From Verrucomicrobiota bacterium (GTDB taxonomy: Bacteria; Verrucomicrobiota; Verrucomicrobiia; Limisphaerales; JADLHS01): a DNA stretch of 12,319 bases. Below, one piece after another: positions 12,092 to 12,319 of this stretch. Position 1 is the stretch's first letter; each line of letters starts with the position of its first letter. The stretch lies in contig JANYBF010000540.1 in assembly GCA_025360895.1 (NCBI GenBank), positions 1 to 12,319 of the forward strand. Reading direction: 5' to 3'. The notes under the pieces are model-generated. The model was not told the DNA's origin. It saw nothing but the letters and a program-made list of their open reading frames with translations, and ran no database searches. The translations under genes were made by a program, and so were the position numbers.

Positions 12092-12319
12092 ATGCCTGCT
12101 ACCAATAGCATCCTGTTGAAACCTACGGAAACGCAGGTTGCACAGAAAACGAATCCGAAGCCGTTGCCCTCGGGCTTCCTCGATTTCCGGGGACTGCTCG
12201 ACTTCGTTCCGCTGGGCGAGCGCACGACGCGCGAACTTATCAAGCGGAGAATCATCCCGTGCATCCGCATCAAAGGTGGCCGCCGCCTGATCTTTCACCC
12301 TGAGAGCGTGCAAGCCGCT
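12092..12319 (+). CDS. Excisionase-like helix-turn-helix protein, 5' part only
   Basis: The frame opens with ATG at 12092 and stays open for 76 codons to the window edge. After about 28 residues of flexible N-terminus it reads GFLDFRGLLDFVPLGERTTR, then ELIKRRIIPCIRIKGGRRLI and FHPESVQAA. This is the winged helix-turn-helix pattern of excisionase/MerR-like proteins: helix, turn, recognition helix ending in RRIIP, a strand with I.GGRRLIF, then a closing helix. Such proteins bend DNA to direct excision, or regulate element genes. The repeat cluster upstream could be its binding sites. There is no ribosome binding site; a TTGAAA (12062-12067) and TAAAGT (12086-12091) pair would make the transcript nearly leaderless. 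The C-terminus and any further domain are unseen. Confidence 0.75.
   Translation, partial: MPATNSILLKPTETQVAQKTNPKPLPSGFLDFRGLLDFVPLGERTTRELIKRRIIPCIRIKGGRRLIFHPESVQAA

Larger units (their letters stand above)
9123..12319. mobile_element. Left end of an integrative element at tRNA-Val (right end outside the window)
   Basis: Directly after the tRNA CCA the window carries a tyrosine recombinase, a coupled small protein, an unknown basic protein and an excisionase-like helix-turn-helix gene, all on the plus strand. This layout is typical of genomic islands, satellites and prophages that insert into tRNA 3' ends and rebuild the tRNA. I found no second copy of the tRNA 3' end in the window, so the right attachment site and cargo must lie beyond 12319. 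No structural phage, relaxase or replication gene is visible yet, so the type of element is open. Confidence 0.75.

Noticed and set aside
1..12319. CRISPR array
   Set aside because: No regularly spaced direct repeats of suitable length were seen; the hairpins at 2223-2454 differ from one another and are mirrored, not tandem.

Overview
The window looks like chromosome of a moderately GC-rich environmental bacterium, most likely Verrucomicrobiota (Pedosphaera/Limisphaera-type). This is an inference from three things: secreted SMP-30 and SGNH/alpha-beta hydrolases, a palindrome-studded intergenic repeat of the kind I associate with that phylum, and an integrase of a style I associate with it. 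No marker gene in the window settles the taxonomy.

Region 1 (1-2580) is a gene graveyard. On the minus strand, an S-adenosylhomocysteine hydrolase piece running off the left edge is joined in frame to an internal piece of a UbiD-family decarboxylase, which itself carries a one-base frameshift. Next come an intact DUF6155-like gene, the C-terminal substrate-binding part of an Hsp70 that has lost its ATPase domain, and a complete coiled-coil J-domain protein whose start overlaps the Hsp70 stop (ATGA). A 232-bp element of two mirrored arms full of small hairpins follows, then what looks like the last 24 codons of another UbiD gene. The breakpoints near 117, 322, 925 and 2577 are either real rearrangements or assembly joins. 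The Hsp70/J part is visibly more A+T-rich than its surroundings.

Region 2 (2582-8978) is ordinary and dense. It holds a secreted SMP-30/gluconolactonase-like protein, diverging from a secreted two-domain hydrolase (SGNH esterase plus alpha/beta hydrolase). After these come a close relative of fungal cytosine deaminase (Fcy1 type), a Sel1-repeat protein, a convergent permuted papain-like (YiiX/NlpC-P60-type) protein, and an orphan response regulator whose output domain is a metallo-beta-lactamase-fold hydrolase.

Region 3 (9046-12319) is the left end of an integrated element. A complete tRNA-Val(UAC) with encoded CCA is followed at once by a tyrosine recombinase. A translationally coupled small protein (possibly ribbon-helix-helix) and an unrecognised 231-residue basic protein come next. 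A hairpin-rich control region with a good intrinsic terminator then precedes a helix-turn-helix (excisionase-like) gene that runs off the right edge. The order tRNA, integrase, accessory genes, excisionase-like regulator is that of an integrative element or satellite inserted at the tRNA 3' end. Its cargo and right attachment site lie outside the window.
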